A DNA stretch of 64,000 bases from Jiangella anatolica (GTDB taxonomy: Bacteria > Actinomycetota > Actinomycetes > Jiangellales > Jiangellaceae), in NCBI RefSeq assembly GCF_003236295.1, contig NZ_POTW01000004.1:62001-126000 (forward strand), given 5' to 3'. Below, piece after piece: positions 15,633 through 24,305 of this stretch. Below the pieces are notes generated by a model. The model had not been told where the DNA came from. It made no database searches and saw only the letters and a list, made by a program, of their open reading frames with translations. The position numbers were made by a program, and so were the translations under genes. The first letter of the stretch is position 1. Each line of letters opens with the position of its first letter.

Positions 15633-16321
15633 CCGAGGCCGCGCACGGTCCGGATGATCCGCGGGTTGCGCAGGTCGTCGCCGAGCTTCATCCGCAGCCG
15701 GCGGATGTGCACGACGAGCGTGTTCGTGGTGCTGTGCGATCGGCCCCAGACCGCGGTCATGATCTGTCCGGAGGTGACGACGCTCTCGGTGTTGCGGATG
15801 AGGTAGGCGAGCAGTTCGAGTTCGCGGACGGTCAGCTGGACCTTCTGGCCGCCAATGGTGGCCTCGTAGGAGCGCAGGTCGACGCTGAGGCTTCCGGTGC
15901 GCAGCAGGCCCTCGCCGGGGGTGGCGTTGGGGCGGATTCCGGCGAGCAGGGGCGTGAGCTCGGGCATCCGGTAGGGCCGGGCGACGATGGCGCTGACGCC
16001 GGCGGCGAGGAGGGCGTTCATGAGGACGGAGTCGTCGGTGGCGCTCATGCCGGCGATCACCGCGGCCACCCGCTGTTCGCGGATGGCCTGAACGGCGACG
16101 GCGACGGGGACGCCGGGAAGATCGGTGCTGATCAGGACGACGTCCGGGTGGGTCAGCCCGGTGCGCAGCAGTGCCTCGGCGCCGTTGGCGCAAGTGGTCA
16201 CCTCGGCACCGAGGACGGACATCGCCTCGGCGAGGTCGGCCGCGACGGCGGGGTCGGGCTCGGCCACCAGGACGCTGAGGTGTTGCTGGGTGCCGACGGA
16301 GTGGAGGGCGGGTACGGTCAC
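15488..16321 (-). CDS. PhoB-like OmpR-family regulator with an atypical receiver domain
   Basis: The 277-residue protein ends the pst operon, nine bases after pstB. Residues 15-128 look like a receiver domain, but the phosphorylated aspartate position holds Ser65 (PDVVLISTDLPG). The conserved lysine is arginine (IVARPYRMPEL) and the acidic pocket is weak (AEPDP). Residues 140-235 are a winged helix (QLTVRELELLAYLIRN, HIRRLRMKLGDDLRNP, TVRGLGYRLV). It probably works without phosphorylation. The last 45 residues are low in complexity and are encoded opposite the arsR-arsC fusion. No partner kinase is nearby. Confidence 0.85.
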   Translation of the reverse strand: MTVPALHSVGTQQHLSVLVAEPDPAVAADLAEAMSVLGAEVTTCANGAEALLRTGLTHPDVVLISTDLPGVPVAVAVQAIREQRVAAVIAGMSATDDSVLMNALLAAGVSAIVARPYRMPELTPLLAGIRPNATPGEGLLRTGSLSVDLRSYEATIGGQKVQLTVRELELLAYLIRNTESVVTSGQIMTAVWGRSHSTTNTLVVHIRRLRMKLGDDLRNPRIIRTVRGLGYRLVAPDDTPAGSTSASSPSTRDTTSSRIRRISSIGLPAGSSIAQSR

Positions 16322-16330
16322 GAAGACCTC

Positions 16331-17239
16331 CTATCCGAAGCGGCCGGAGATGTAATCTTCGGTGCGCTTGTCGGCCGGCTTGGTGAAGAGCACGGTGGTG
16401 CGGTCGAACTCGACGAGCATCCCGGTGCGGTCCCCGGTCTGCTCGTCCGGCCGGGCGGTGAAGAACGCCGTCCGGTCGGCGACGCGAGCGGCCTGCTGCA
16501 TGTTGTGGGTGACCACGACGATCGTGTAGTCGTCACGCAGCTCGTGCATCAGGTCCTCGATCTTGGCCGTGGCGATCGGGTCGAGGGCCGAGCAGGGCTC
16601 GTCCATCAGGATCACCTCGGGGCGCGTCGCGATGGTGCGGGCGATGCACAGGCGCTGCTGCTGCCCGCCCGACAGCCCGTAGGCGGACTGGCCGAGCTTG
16701 TCCTTGACCTCGTCCCACAGCGCGGCCCGGGTCAGGACCTCCTCGACGAGGTCGTCCATGCTGTCGACCTTCATCCCGGTCACGCGGGGGCCGTAGGCGA
16801 CGTTGTCGTAGATGGACTTGGGGAACGGGTTGGGCTTCTGGAAGACCATGCCGATCTTGCGGCGCACCTCGATCGGGTCGACGTCGTCGGCGTACATGTC
16901 CTGGCCGTGGTAGGCGATCACGCCGGCCACCCGGGCGCCCTCGATAAGGTCGTTCATCCGGTTCAGCGAGCGCAGAAGCGTCGACTTGCCGCACCCGGAC
17001 GGTCCGATCAGCGCGGTGATCTCGTTGCGGCCGAAGAGCATGGTCACATCGCTGACGGCGCGGAAGCTGCCGTAGAAGATGTCCACGCCCTTGCACTCGA
17101 TGACGGGGTCGGGCACGTCGGACAGGGAACGGTCGGGGCGACCGGTCTTCACCGCCGATGGATCGATGTGGACGCCGGTCTGTGCTCGGCCGTTGCCCGT
17201 GTGGGTCGTGTCCTGTCCGGTGGACGTCTCGCTGGTCAT
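16331..17239 (-). CDS. pstB: Phosphate ABC transporter ATPase PstB
   Basis: The 302-residue protein has Walker [10 protein letters not shown], the PstB-specific [39 protein letters not shown], signature LSGGQQQR and Walker [14 protein letters not shown]. The first 45 residues are a low-complexity extension. It hydrolyses ATP to drive phosphate import through PstA and PstC. The ATG follows GTGGAG and lies 23 bp after pstA. It is the fourth gene of pstS-pstC-pstA-pstB-regulator. Confidence 0.96.
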   Translation of the reverse strand: MTSETSTGQDTTHTGNGRAQTGVHIDPSAVKTGRPDRSLSDVPDPVIECKGVDIFYGSFRAVSDVTMLFGRNEITALIGPSGCGKSTLLRSLNRMNDLIEGARVAGVIAYHGQDMYADDVDPIEVRRKIGMVFQKPNPFPKSIYDNVAYGPRVTGMKVDSMDDLVEEVLTRAALWDEVKDKLGQSAYGLSGGQQQRLCIARTIATRPEVILMDEPCSALDPIATAKIEDLMHELRDDYTIVVVTHNMQQAARVADRTAFFTARPDEQTGDRTGMLVEFDRTTVLFTKPADKRTEDYISGRFG

Positions 17240-17262
17240 GGGGTTGGTCTCCACGAGTCGGG

Positions 17263-18162
17263 TCACCAGCGGTGCTGGTAGCGGTTGCGGATGAAGATGG
17301 CCAGCGCATTCATGGCCAGCAGCAGCACGAGGAGCACCACGCTGGCGGCGGCGGCCAGCTCGTGGAAGCCCGCCTGCGGGCGGCCGGTCCAGTTGAAGAT
17401 CTGGATCGGCAGCGTCGTGAACCCGCTCAAGAGGCCGTTGGGATCGAACGTCACGTAGACGAGCCCACCGAGCAGCAGCAGCGGCGCGGCCTCGCCGAGC
17501 GCCCGCGAGAGAGCGAGGATCGTCCCGGTCGCGATGCCGGGCACCGCCGAGGGCAGTGTCTGGCGCCAGACGGTCTGCCACTTGGTGGCGCCCAACGCGA
17601 GGGAGCCCTGCCGGATCTCGTCCGGAACGGCGCGCAGCGCCTCGCGCGTGGCGATGATGACCACCGGCAGGATGAGCAGGCTCAGCGCCAGCGCGCCACC
17701 GATGACGACGTTCTTGTTCTGCACGCCCAGCAGGGCCAGGAAGCCCAGCGCGAGCATGCCGTAGATGATGGCCGGGACGGCCGCGAGGTTCTGGATGTTG
17801 AGCTCCAGCAGCCGGTTGAACCAGTGCTTCTTGTCGGCGAACTCCTCGAGGTGGATCGCGGCGGCGACGCCGAGCGGGATGGTCAGCACCGCCGTCGTGC
17901 CGATGACCCAGGCGGACCCCAGGATCGCCGCTCGTGCACCCGCCTCTTCGGGGACGGACGCGGAGTACCCGGTGAGCAGGCCCGAGTCCAGGCGGCCGGC
18001 GCCGTCCTGCGCGATCGTGACGATCAGCGTGACCAGGACGCCGAAGGCGATCAGAAGGCTCAGCCAGAGCAGGAGGAGGAAGACGAGCGAGCGGGTGCTG
18101 CGTTCGCCGCCGCGAGCCCGGCCGGTGATGGCCGCACGGGCGGCATCGGCTGTGGTGGCCAT
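17263..18162 (-). CDS. pstA: Phosphate ABC transporter permease PstA
   Basis: The 299-residue membrane protein has about six helices. It carries the permease-ATPase contact motif near [20 protein letters not shown], plus [16 protein letters not shown]. Its ATG overlaps the pstC stop by one base (TGATG), so the two are coupled. Together with PstC it forms the phosphate channel of the Pst importer. Confidence 0.95.
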   Translation of the reverse strand: MATTADAARAAITGRARGGERSTRSLVFLLLLWLSLLIAFGVLVTLIVTIAQDGAGRLDSGLLTGYSASVPEEAGARAAILGSAWVIGTTAVLTIPLGVAAAIHLEEFADKKHWFNRLLELNIQNLAAVPAIIYGMLALGFLALLGVQNKNVVIGGALALSLLILPVVIIATREALRAVPDEIRQGSLALGATKWQTVWRQTLPSAVPGIATGTILALSRALGEAAPLLLLGGLVYVTFDPNGLLSGFTTLPIQIFNWTGRPQAGFHELAAAASVVLLVLLLAMNALAIFIRNRYQHRW

Positions 18163-19115
18163 CAGTACGCCTCCCGGAAGCGCCGGACCAGCCGGATGCT
18201 GATGAAGTTGATGACGAGGGTCAGGGCGAACAGCAGCAGCCCGACGGCGAAGAGCGTGTTGTACTCCAGCGACCCGACTCGGGCGTCGCCGAGCGCGGCG
18301 TTGGCGATGAAGCCGGTCATGGTCTGTCCCGCCTCCAGCGGTCCCTCGACGATGCGCGCCTGGTTGCCCGCGGCGATGGCCACGATCATCGTCTCGCCGA
18401 TCGCCCGCGAGATCCCGAGCACGATCGCCGCGATGATGCCGGAGAGCGCGGCCGGGAACACCACGCGGAGGCTGGTCTGCATCCGGTTGGCGCCGAGTGC
18501 CGCCGAGCCCTGCCGCATGCTCATTGGCACCGCGGACATCGCGTCCTCGGACAGCGACGCGATGGTCGGGATGATCATGATGCCCATGACGAGACCCGCG
18601 GCCAGTACGCTGAACGCGCCGGTCTGGAAGCTGAACAGGTCGCGCAGGATCGTCGCTTGCACGAAGGTCAGGGCGAAGAACCCGAAGACGACGGTCGGGA
18701 TGCCGGCCAGGACCTCGAGGATCGGCTTGAGCACCTTGCGGACCCTGCGGTGCGCATATTCGCTGAGGTAGATCGCCGCGCCGAGTCCCAGCGGCACCGC
18801 CACCAGCAGGGCGATGGCCGTGGTCCACAGGGTGGCGGTGATGAGCGGCACCACCCCGAAAGTGGCCGGGCTGAACTGCGGCGCCCAGCGGGTTCCGGTG
18901 AGGAAGTCGATGACGCTGACCTCGGCGAAGAACTCCAGCGCCGGCACCAGGAGTGCGACGACGATGCCGATCGTGGTGGCCATCGACACGGCGGCCGCGA
19001 GGAACAGGCCGAGCCGGATCGCTCGCTCGCCGGGACGGCGGTTCCTGGCGGTGATGGATGCGCCGGGGTGGCCCGGCACGCCTGCCGGGCCACCCTGGTT
19101 GACGACTGTGCTCAT
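18162..19115 (-). CDS. pstC: Phosphate ABC transporter permease PstC
   Basis: The 317-residue membrane protein shows the PstC pattern: [54 protein letters not shown] and [17 protein letters not shown]. The loop containing REALR-type contacts is kept in the GSAALGA segment. It starts eight bases after pstS and overlaps pstA by one base. Confidence 0.95.
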   Translation of the reverse strand: MSTVVNQGGPAGVPGHPGASITARNRRPGERAIRLGLFLAAAVSMATTIGIVVALLVPALEFFAEVSVIDFLTGTRWAPQFSPATFGVVPLITATLWTTAIALLVAVPLGLGAAIYLSEYAHRRVRKVLKPILEVLAGIPTVVFGFFALTFVQATILRDLFSFQTGAFSVLAAGLVMGIMIIPTIASLSEDAMSAVPMSMRQGSAALGANRMQTSLRVVFPAALSGIIAAIVLGISRAIGETMIVAIAAGNQARIVEGPLEAGQTMTGFIANAALGDARVGSLEYNTLFAVGLLLFALTLVINFISIRLVRRFREAY

Positions 19116-19123
19116 GCGGTCAC

Positions 19124-20134
19124 TTAGCCGAGGCTCGCGAGCTCGTCCGTGGCGGTCTGCTGCTGCTCCGGCGTCAGCCCGATGAACAGCGCCCGCTCGG
19201 CGATGTCGACCGCGTTCTCGACGTAGAAGTCCACGAACGCCTTCACCTGCGGCTGGCTGGTGTAGGACTCGTTCTTGACGTAGATGAACAGCGGCCGGCC
19301 CAGCGGGACGTACTCGTTGGACTGCACCGTCTCCGACGAGGGCGCCACGCAGCCGTTGCCGCCGTCGACCTCGACCGCCTTGACCGACTCCGGGTTCTCC
19401 TCGACGTAGGAGAGGCCGAAGAAGCCGGTCGCGCCCACGTCACCGGCGATGCCCTGGACCAGGACGTTGTCGTCCTCGGACGGGCTGTAGTCGGTGCGGA
19501 TCGCGCCGGTGTCGCCGTTGATCGCCTCGGTGAAGTAGTCGAAGGTGCCCGAGTCGGTGCCGGCGCCGAACAGCGTGAGCGGCTGGTCCGGGAACGACGG
19601 GTCGACCTGGTTCCAGTTGGTGATCTGGCCCTCGGACTCCGGCGACCAGATCGTCTGCAGCTGCTCGACGGTCAGGCAGGTGGCCCAGTCGTTCTCCGGG
19701 TTGACGGCGACCGCGAGGCCGTCGTTGGCCATGACGATCTCGGTGAAGTCGATGCCCGCGGACTCGCAGGTAGCCGTCTCCTCCTCGTCGATCGGACGCG
19801 AGGCGTTGGAGATGTCGGTCTCGCCGGCGCAGAACGCGTCGAAGCCGCCGCCGGTACCCGAGGTGGCCACCGTGACGTTGACGTCCGGGTTCTCGTCGCC
19901 GAAGAGGTCGGCCGCGGCCTCGGTGAGCGGACCGACGGTCGAGGAGCCGTCTGCGGCGACGGCGCCGGAGACTGCGCCGCCGGCGTCACCGTCGGGCGCC
20001 TCGGTCTCGCTGCTGTCACCCTCGTTGGAGCTGGTCTCGGGGTCGTCCTGACCACCGCACGCGGCCAGACCGAGAGTCAGAGCGCCCGTCGCCGCGATCG
20101 CGAGGACCGACCGGCGGAGTCTGCTGGAGGTCAC
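19124..20134 (-). CDS. pstS: Phosphate-binding lipoprotein PstS
   Basis: GTG at 20134 gives a 336-residue protein with a lipoprotein signal ending LGLAACGG (Cys26 lipidated). A Ser/Glu/Asp-rich linker follows, then the binding domain: AADGSSTVGPLTEAAADLF, ATSGTGGGFDAFCAGETDIS, FGAGTDSGTFDYFTEAI. The serine/threonine loops GSSTV, SGTGGG and TDSGTF are those that hold phosphate in PstS. High selectivity for phosphate over arsenate would make sense in this island. An upstream in-frame ATG lies beyond the likely promoter, so GTG is preferred. Two operator palindromes lie 70-150 bp upstream. Confidence 0.94.
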   Translation of the reverse strand: MTSSRLRRSVLAIAATGALTLGLAACGGQDDPETSSNEGDSSETEAPDGDAGGAVSGAVAADGSSTVGPLTEAAADLFGDENPDVNVTVATSGTGGGFDAFCAGETDISNASRPIDEEETATCESAGIDFTEIVMANDGLAVAVNPENDWATCLTVEQLQTIWSPESEGQITNWNQVDPSFPDQPLTLFGAGTDSGTFDYFTEAINGDTGAIRTDYSPSEDDNVLVQGIAGDVGATGFFGLSYVEENPESVKAVEVDGGNGCVAPSSETVQSNEYVPLGRPLFIYVKNESYTSQPQVKAFVDFYVENAVDIAERALFIGLTPEQQQTATDELASLG

Positions 20135-20201
20135 GTTGAATCTAGCCTTCCGTTTCTGACCGTCCGGCGCCCCCCTGGGTGCCGGCTGCTCGGGTGAGCA
20201 G

Positions 20202-20227
20202 GTCACATTGAAGACCGTCTATGTGAA
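20202..20227 (-). promoter_or_regulatory. Operator palindrome 1 before pstS
   Basis: CACATTGA-N6-TCTATGTG (one mismatch between arms) matches the sites before phoX and at 20258. The minus-strand reading GTTCACATAGA is identical to the half-site at 14621. Confidence 0.7.
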
Positions 20228-20257
20228 CGCGAAGCAAACGCACGCCATCTGACGTCG

Positions 20258-20282
20258 AAATATAGAAGTCTGTCTATGTGAA
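20258..20282 (-). promoter_or_regulatory. Operator palindrome 2 before pstS
   Basis: ATATAGA-N6-TCTATGTG carries the perfect core ATAGA-N6-TCTAT also seen before phoX. It lies about 55 bp upstream of operator 1, roughly five helical turns. Confidence 0.7.
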
Positions 20283-20322
20283 AGGGGCCTGTGGCGGCGC
20301 CGCGCCCCGCAATGGGTCGCCG

Positions 20323-20982
20323 TCAGGCAGGTTGAGCCGTGACGCCGAGCTGGTCCAGGAGGGCGTGGACGCGGCGTTCGATCTCGTCGCGAATGGGCCG
20401 GACGGCGTCGAGGCCCTGGCCGGCCGGGTCCTCGAGGGTCCAGTCCTCGTACCGCTTGCCCGGGAAGACGGGGCACGCGTCGCCGCAGCCCATGGTGACG
20501 ACGACGTCGGCGGCGCGGACGATCTCGTCGGTCCACGGCTTCGGGTACTCACCGGAGATGTCGATGCCGCGCTCGGCCATCGCGGCCACCGCGACCGCGT
20601 TGACTCGTTCGCCGGGCTCCGAGCCGCCGGACCAGGCGATCGCCGCGTTACCGGCGTGGTGCTGGAAGAAGCCCAGAGCCATCTGCGACCGGCCGGCGTT
20701 GTGCACGCACAGGAACAGCACCGTGGGACGGCCGTCCTGACTCAAGCCCTCGACCTTGGCCAGCGCGGTGAGGCGCTGGCGGGCGAACCGCTCGGCCAGC
20801 AGCGGCAGGAAGTTCGCGACGACGGCGCGGCCGGCGAACTGGTCGTACGAGGTGTGCAGGAACCGCTCGATCGTCTCGGTGCCGAAGGTTCCCTCGAAAT
20901 CGGTCGCCAGTCGCGTGGCGGCGGTGGTGAGGGCGACCTGCTGGTCCAGGGTGAGCGGTGCGCGTTCGTAGGTGTTCGACAT
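20323..20982 (-). CDS. arsC: Arsenate reductase with N-terminal three-helix bundle
   Basis: The 219-residue protein has the helical bundle at residues 12-78 (RLATDFEGTFGTETIERFL, LLAERFARQRLTALAK) and the reductase domain from residue 86. The latter has CVHNAGRS (Cys92, Arg98) and MGCGDACPVFPGKRYEDW (Cys166, Cys170). It lies 11 bp after an arsR-phosphatase fusion in the same operon and faces the pst promoter with its 3' end. It should reduce arsenate to arsenite, which could then leave through the neighbouring aquaglyceroporin. Confidence 0.9.
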   Translation of the reverse strand: MSNTYERAPLTLDQQVALTTAATRLATDFEGTFGTETIERFLHTSYDQFAGRAVVANFLPLLAERFARQRLTALAKVEGLSQDGRPTVLFLCVHNAGRSQMALGFFQHHAGNAAIAWSGGSEPGERVNAVAVAAMAERGIDISGEYPKPWTDEIVRAADVVVTMGCGDACPVFPGKRYEDWTLEDPAGQGLDAVRPIRDEIERRVHALLDQLGVTAQPA

Positions 20983-20993
20983 GACGGTGCCGT

Positions 20994-21665
20994 TCAGGAG
21001 GCGGCGAGCCGTGGGGCGAGGCCGCCGACGCGGTCGATGAGCGCGGTGACGGTGGCGTCGAACGCCTCGTCGGTCCCCACACGGACGGGGTCGGGGATGG
21101 ACCAGTGCAGTCCACCGAGGTCGCCGAGCTCTTCGTGGGCGTGGTCGCAGACGGTGATGACGAAGTCGTCGTCCGCGGCGATGTCGGCCAGGCTTCGTGG
21201 CTGCGCGGGTCGCATGGGGAAGCCATGCCGACGCGCTGCGGCGACGGCACCGGGGTCGATGTGGTCGGCTGGGTGGGTGCCGGCCGACGCGGCGGGGATG
21301 GTGCTGGCCTTCTTCCAGAGAGCCGCCGCGAGCTGGGAGCGTGCGGAGTTGGCGGTGCACACGAACACCACCCGGTGGGCGCGGCCGACGGCGCCAGGGG
21401 TGAGTCCGTCGAGCGCGCCGGGGATGAGCCGGACGTAGCTGCGGCGGCGGTCGGCCTCGGAGCGGCCGCGGGTCAGCATCCCTACCGCCTCGAGCGTCTT
21501 GAGGTGGTGGGCCAGCAGGTTCGACGGCATGCCCAGGTGGGCCTGCAGCTCGCTGGGGGAGAGGTCGCCGAGGCTGAGCAGGTCGGCGATGTGCAGCCGC
21601 GCCGGGTCGGACAGCGCCGCGTGCTTGGCGGCCCGCCGCTCCAGCTCAGTTCGCTCAACGTTCAT
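20994..21665 (-). CDS. ArsR repressor fused to an ArsC/LMW-phosphatase-like domain
   Basis: From ATG 21665 the protein has 223 residues. Residues 1-95 are an ArsR winged helix (AALSDPARLHIADLLSLGDL, PSNLLAHHLKTLEAVGML). Residues 97-223 resemble low-molecular-weight phosphatase/ArsC with CTANSARS, but the later segment ITVCDHAHEELG has one cysteine rather than CGDAC. It may bind or weakly reduce arsenate and act as the sensor. It is divergent from an aquaporin gene with overlapping operators in a 39-bp gap. A longer start at 21725 would run into the aquaporin gene. Confidence 0.85.
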   Translation of the reverse strand: MNVERTELERRAAKHAALSDPARLHIADLLSLGDLSPSELQAHLGMPSNLLAHHLKTLEAVGMLTRGRSEADRRRSYVRLIPGALDGLTPGAVGRAHRVVFVCTANSARSQLAAALWKKASTIPAASAGTHPADHIDPGAVAAARRHGFPMRPAQPRSLADIAADDDFVITVCDHAHEELGDLGGLHWSIPDPVRVGTDEAFDATVTALIDRVGGLAPRLAAS

Positions 21666-21704
21666 TGGCTCAATCTTGACTGAGCTAGAGCCGTCGGTCA
21701 AGAT
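21666..21704. promoter_or_regulatory. Very short divergent promoter, arsR-phosphatase / aquaporin
   Basis: Only 39 bp separate the two starts. The segment holds GGCTCAATCTTGACTGAGC, an imperfect palindrome (GCTCA/TGAGC), followed by GGTCAAGAT, a repeat of one arm. The aquaporin message is probably leaderless, so one repressor could block both genes. Confidence 0.6.
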
Positions 21705-22493
21705 GTGGCCGTGACCCGATCTCACCCACGCACCGGCCGACTGTCCGCACCAGCACCCTGGCGTCGGTTGCTCGCCGAGTTCCTCGGGACCGGCCTGCTG
21801 GTGGCTGTCGTGGTCGGGTCCGGGATCGCCGCCCAGCGGCTGTCGCCGGACGATGTCGGATTGCAGTTGCTGCAGAACAGCACCGCGACCGTGCTGGGGC
21901 TAACGGTGTTGATCCTGCTGTTCGGGCCGGTGTCGGGGGCGCACTTCAACCCGGTGGTGTCGCTTGCGGACTGGTGGCTGGGCCGCCGGTCGGGCACCGG
22001 TCTGGCGACGGGCGAGGTCGCGGCCTACATCGTCGCGCAATGCCTCGGCGCGGTCTGCGGAGCGGTGCTGGCGAACGTGATGTTCGAGGTAGATGCCGGG
22101 ATGGCGGTGACCGAACGCTCCGGCAGCGGTGTGCTGGTCGGCGAGGTGGTGGCGACGGCCGGGCTGGTGCTGCTGATCTTCGCGCTCGCGCGGACCGGCC
22201 GGGGCGCGCTGGCGGCGCCGGCGGTCGGCGCCTATATCGGGGCGGCGTACTGGTTCACCAGCTCCACCTCGTTCGCCAACCCCGCGGTCACGGCCGGGCG
22301 GATGTTCTCCGACACGTTCGCCGGGATCGCGCCGGTCTCCGTCCCGGCGTTCGTCGCCGTCCAGCTGGTCGGCGGCGCCGTCGGCGTCCTGCTCGTCCTT
22401 TCCCTCTATCCGGGTGCCGGCCGCGCAGCTGACGCCGTCGTCATCCCGCACGAGAACGGCGCGGCACCCCGTCCCGAACCCGACCGAGCCTGA
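21705..22493 (+). CDS. MIP-family aquaglyceroporin in ars locus
   Basis: The 262-residue protein has six membrane helices and the two pore loops: HFNPVVSL (NPV in place of NPA) and FANPAVTAGR. A start at GTG 21711 is equally possible; neither has a ribosome-binding site. In Sinorhizobium meliloti the aquaglyceroporin AqpS in an ars operon lets arsenite flow out after ArsC makes it. The divergent arsR-phosphatase plus arsC operon suggests the same division of labour here. That role is inference from context. Confidence 0.85.
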   Translation: MAVTRSHPRTGRLSAPAPWRRLLAEFLGTGLLVAVVVGSGIAAQRLSPDDVGLQLLQNSTATVLGLTVLILLFGPVSGAHFNPVVSLADWWLGRRSGTGLATGEVAAYIVAQCLGAVCGAVLANVMFEVDAGMAVTERSGSGVLVGEVVATAGLVLLIFALARTGRGALAAPAVGAYIGAAYWFTSSTSFANPAVTAGRMFSDTFAGIAPVSVPAFVAVQLVGGAVGVLLVLSLYPGAGRAADAVVIPHENGAAPRPEPDRA

Positions 22494-22530
22494 GCACTCG
22501 CGCAGGCCGGATCTCGAAAGGCGCCCCTTC

Positions 22531-23937
22531 ATGCACATCGTCGCCATCGGCGGCAGCGACGCCGGCATCTCCGCCGCGCTGCGCGCCCGCGAGCTGGACC
22601 CGTCCGCAGACGTCACTGTGGTGGTCGCCGACGCCTACCCGAACTTCTCCATCTGCGGCATCCCGTACTACATCTCCGGCGAGGTCGGGCACTGGTCGAA
22701 CCTGGCGCACCGCACCCACGCCGACCTCGAAGCGACCGGGATGCGGCTGCGGCTGGACACCCTGGCCACCGCGATCGACGTGGACGGGCGGCGGCTCGCG
22801 CTGCGCGAGAGCGACGGCAGCGAGACGACGCTGGACTACGACGAGCTGATCGTGGGCACCGGCGCGCTACCGGTGCGGCCGCCGATCGCGGGGCTGGGCG
22901 AACTGGGTGCGGCCGACGGGGTGCACGTGCTGCACTCGATGGACGACACGTTCGCGCTCGAGCGGAGCCTGGACCGGATCCGGCCGTCGACCGCGCTCAT
23001 CGTCGGGGCCGGCTACGTCGGGCTGGAGATCGCCGAGGGCCTCACCACGCGCGGCATCGCCGTCACCCAGGTCGAGATGCTGCCCGAGGTGCTGCCCACC
23101 GTCGACCCGGAGCTCGGCGCGCTGATCCATGCCGAGCTGGACCGCCACGGCGTCACCGTCCACACGGGTTCGACGGTGACGAGTGTCGGCCGCGGTGGCG
23201 CGGGCGGCCTGCGGGTGGACGGGGCCGGGCCGGACGGTGAGCCGCTCGGCTGGGACGTCGACCTCGTCCTCGTCGTGGTCGGGGTGCGGCCGGACACCGA
23301 TCTGCTGGTCGCCGCCGGTGCGCGGACCGGGCCGCGGGGCGCCGTCCTCGTCGACGAGACGATGGCCACCGGGCTGCCGCACGTGTGGGCCGCCGGCGAC
23401 TGCGTCGTCACCCACCACCGCCTGCTCGGGGTCACCTACCTGCCGCTGGGCACGACGGCGCACAAGCAGGGCCGGGTGGCCGGCGAGAACGCGCTCGGCG
23501 GGCAGGCCGGGTTCGCCGGCAGCCTCGGCACCCAGGTGGTGAAGGTGTTCGACCTGGTCGCGGCCCGCACCGGGCTGCGCGAACACGAGGCCGGCGCGGC
23601 CGGGTTCGCGCCGGTCAGCAGCACCGCCACGCCCGACGACCACAAGGCCTACTACCCGGGCGCGCAGCCGATCACCATCCGCATCACCGGCGACCGCGAC
23701 ACCGGCCTGCTGCTCGGCGCCCAGCTGGTCGGGCCGCGCGGCACCGAGACCGCCAAACGCGTCGACACCTACGCCACCGCGCTGTTCCACGGCATGACCG
23801 TCGACGGGCTCAGCGAGCTCGACCTCTCCTACACCCCGCCCCTCGGCTCGCCCTGGGACGCCACCCAACTGGCCACCCAAGCCTGGATCCGCGAACACGT
23901 GCTGCCCGCGCAGGTCCGCGCCTTCGCCCGGGGCTGA
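22531..23937 (+). CDS. FAD/NAD-linked disulfide oxidoreductase (CoA-disulfide reductase / NADH oxidase family)
   Basis: The 468-residue protein starts at ATG after GAAAGG. It has the FAD motif IVAIGGSDAGISAALRA, a redox cysteine in FSICGIPYYISGEV (about Cys45), the NAD motif IVGAGYVGLEIAEGL, and the second FAD motif HVWAAGDCVV. The C-terminal dimerisation domain includes QLVGPRGTETAKRVD. Family members reduce CoA disulfide or other low-molecular disulfides, or oxygen. It follows the aquaporin gene by 37 bp on the same strand, so it may support thiol recycling during arsenate reduction. Confidence 0.85.
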   Translation: MHIVAIGGSDAGISAALRARELDPSADVTVVVADAYPNFSICGIPYYISGEVGHWSNLAHRTHADLEATGMRLRLDTLATAIDVDGRRLALRESDGSETTLDYDELIVGTGALPVRPPIAGLGELGAADGVHVLHSMDDTFALERSLDRIRPSTALIVGAGYVGLEIAEGLTTRGIAVTQVEMLPEVLPTVDPELGALIHAELDRHGVTVHTGSTVTSVGRGGAGGLRVDGAGPDGEPLGWDVDLVLVVVGVRPDTDLLVAAGARTGPRGAVLVDETMATGLPHVWAAGDCVVTHHRLLGVTYLPLGTTAHKQGRVAGENALGGQAGFAGSLGTQVVKVFDLVAARTGLREHEAGAAGFAPVSSTATPDDHKAYYPGAQPITIRITGDRDTGLLLGAQLVGPRGTETAKRVDTYATALFHGMTVDGLSELDLSYTPPLGSPWDATQLATQAWIREHVLPAQVRAFARG

Positions 23938-24305
23938 CCTGCTCATCTGAGCAGTGCCCGAAGATTCGGTCGGCGAGCCGCTCCACCTGATCCTGCTGGA
24001 GGATCCGTCCGGGAATCTCCGCGGCAGCCTCTCGGCTGATGGCGCCGACCGCGACCAGCTTGCGGACCCGTTGGAGGCCGCCGCGCGATGCCTTGGCCGG
24101 CATGGCCGTGCGCCCGGCCAGTCGCGAGATCCGGAAGGCAGCCATGCCGGCACGACCGAGCTTCGGGTGCTTGAGGATCAACTCCGCAAATCCCACGCCG
24201 GTCGCGCCTTCTCGCCGGGTACCGTGAGGCACAGCAGGTGGAGAGACCGTCGAGTGACCTGCCCGGCGCGCCGCGCCCGGTGGATCTTGATCTTCGTTAC
24301 GGGGA
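23938..24305. other. Spacer with no supported gene
   Basis: A small 7-bp hairpin (CTGCTCA/TGAGCAG) follows the oxidoreductase stop. A minus-strand open frame here reads like a plausible helical protein (AELILKHPKLGRAGMAAF) but overlaps the upstream gene and matches nothing I know. It may be a gene remnant. Confidence 0.35.

Noticed and set aside
22867-24153. Long minus-strand frame of 428 codons
   Set aside because: It lies opposite a well-supported oxidoreductase and its composition is typical of an antisense shadow.
23810-24232. Minus-strand frame of 140 codons
   Set aside because: It overlaps the oxidoreductase gene and has no clear start signal. The second half is arginine-rich, as in shadow frames.
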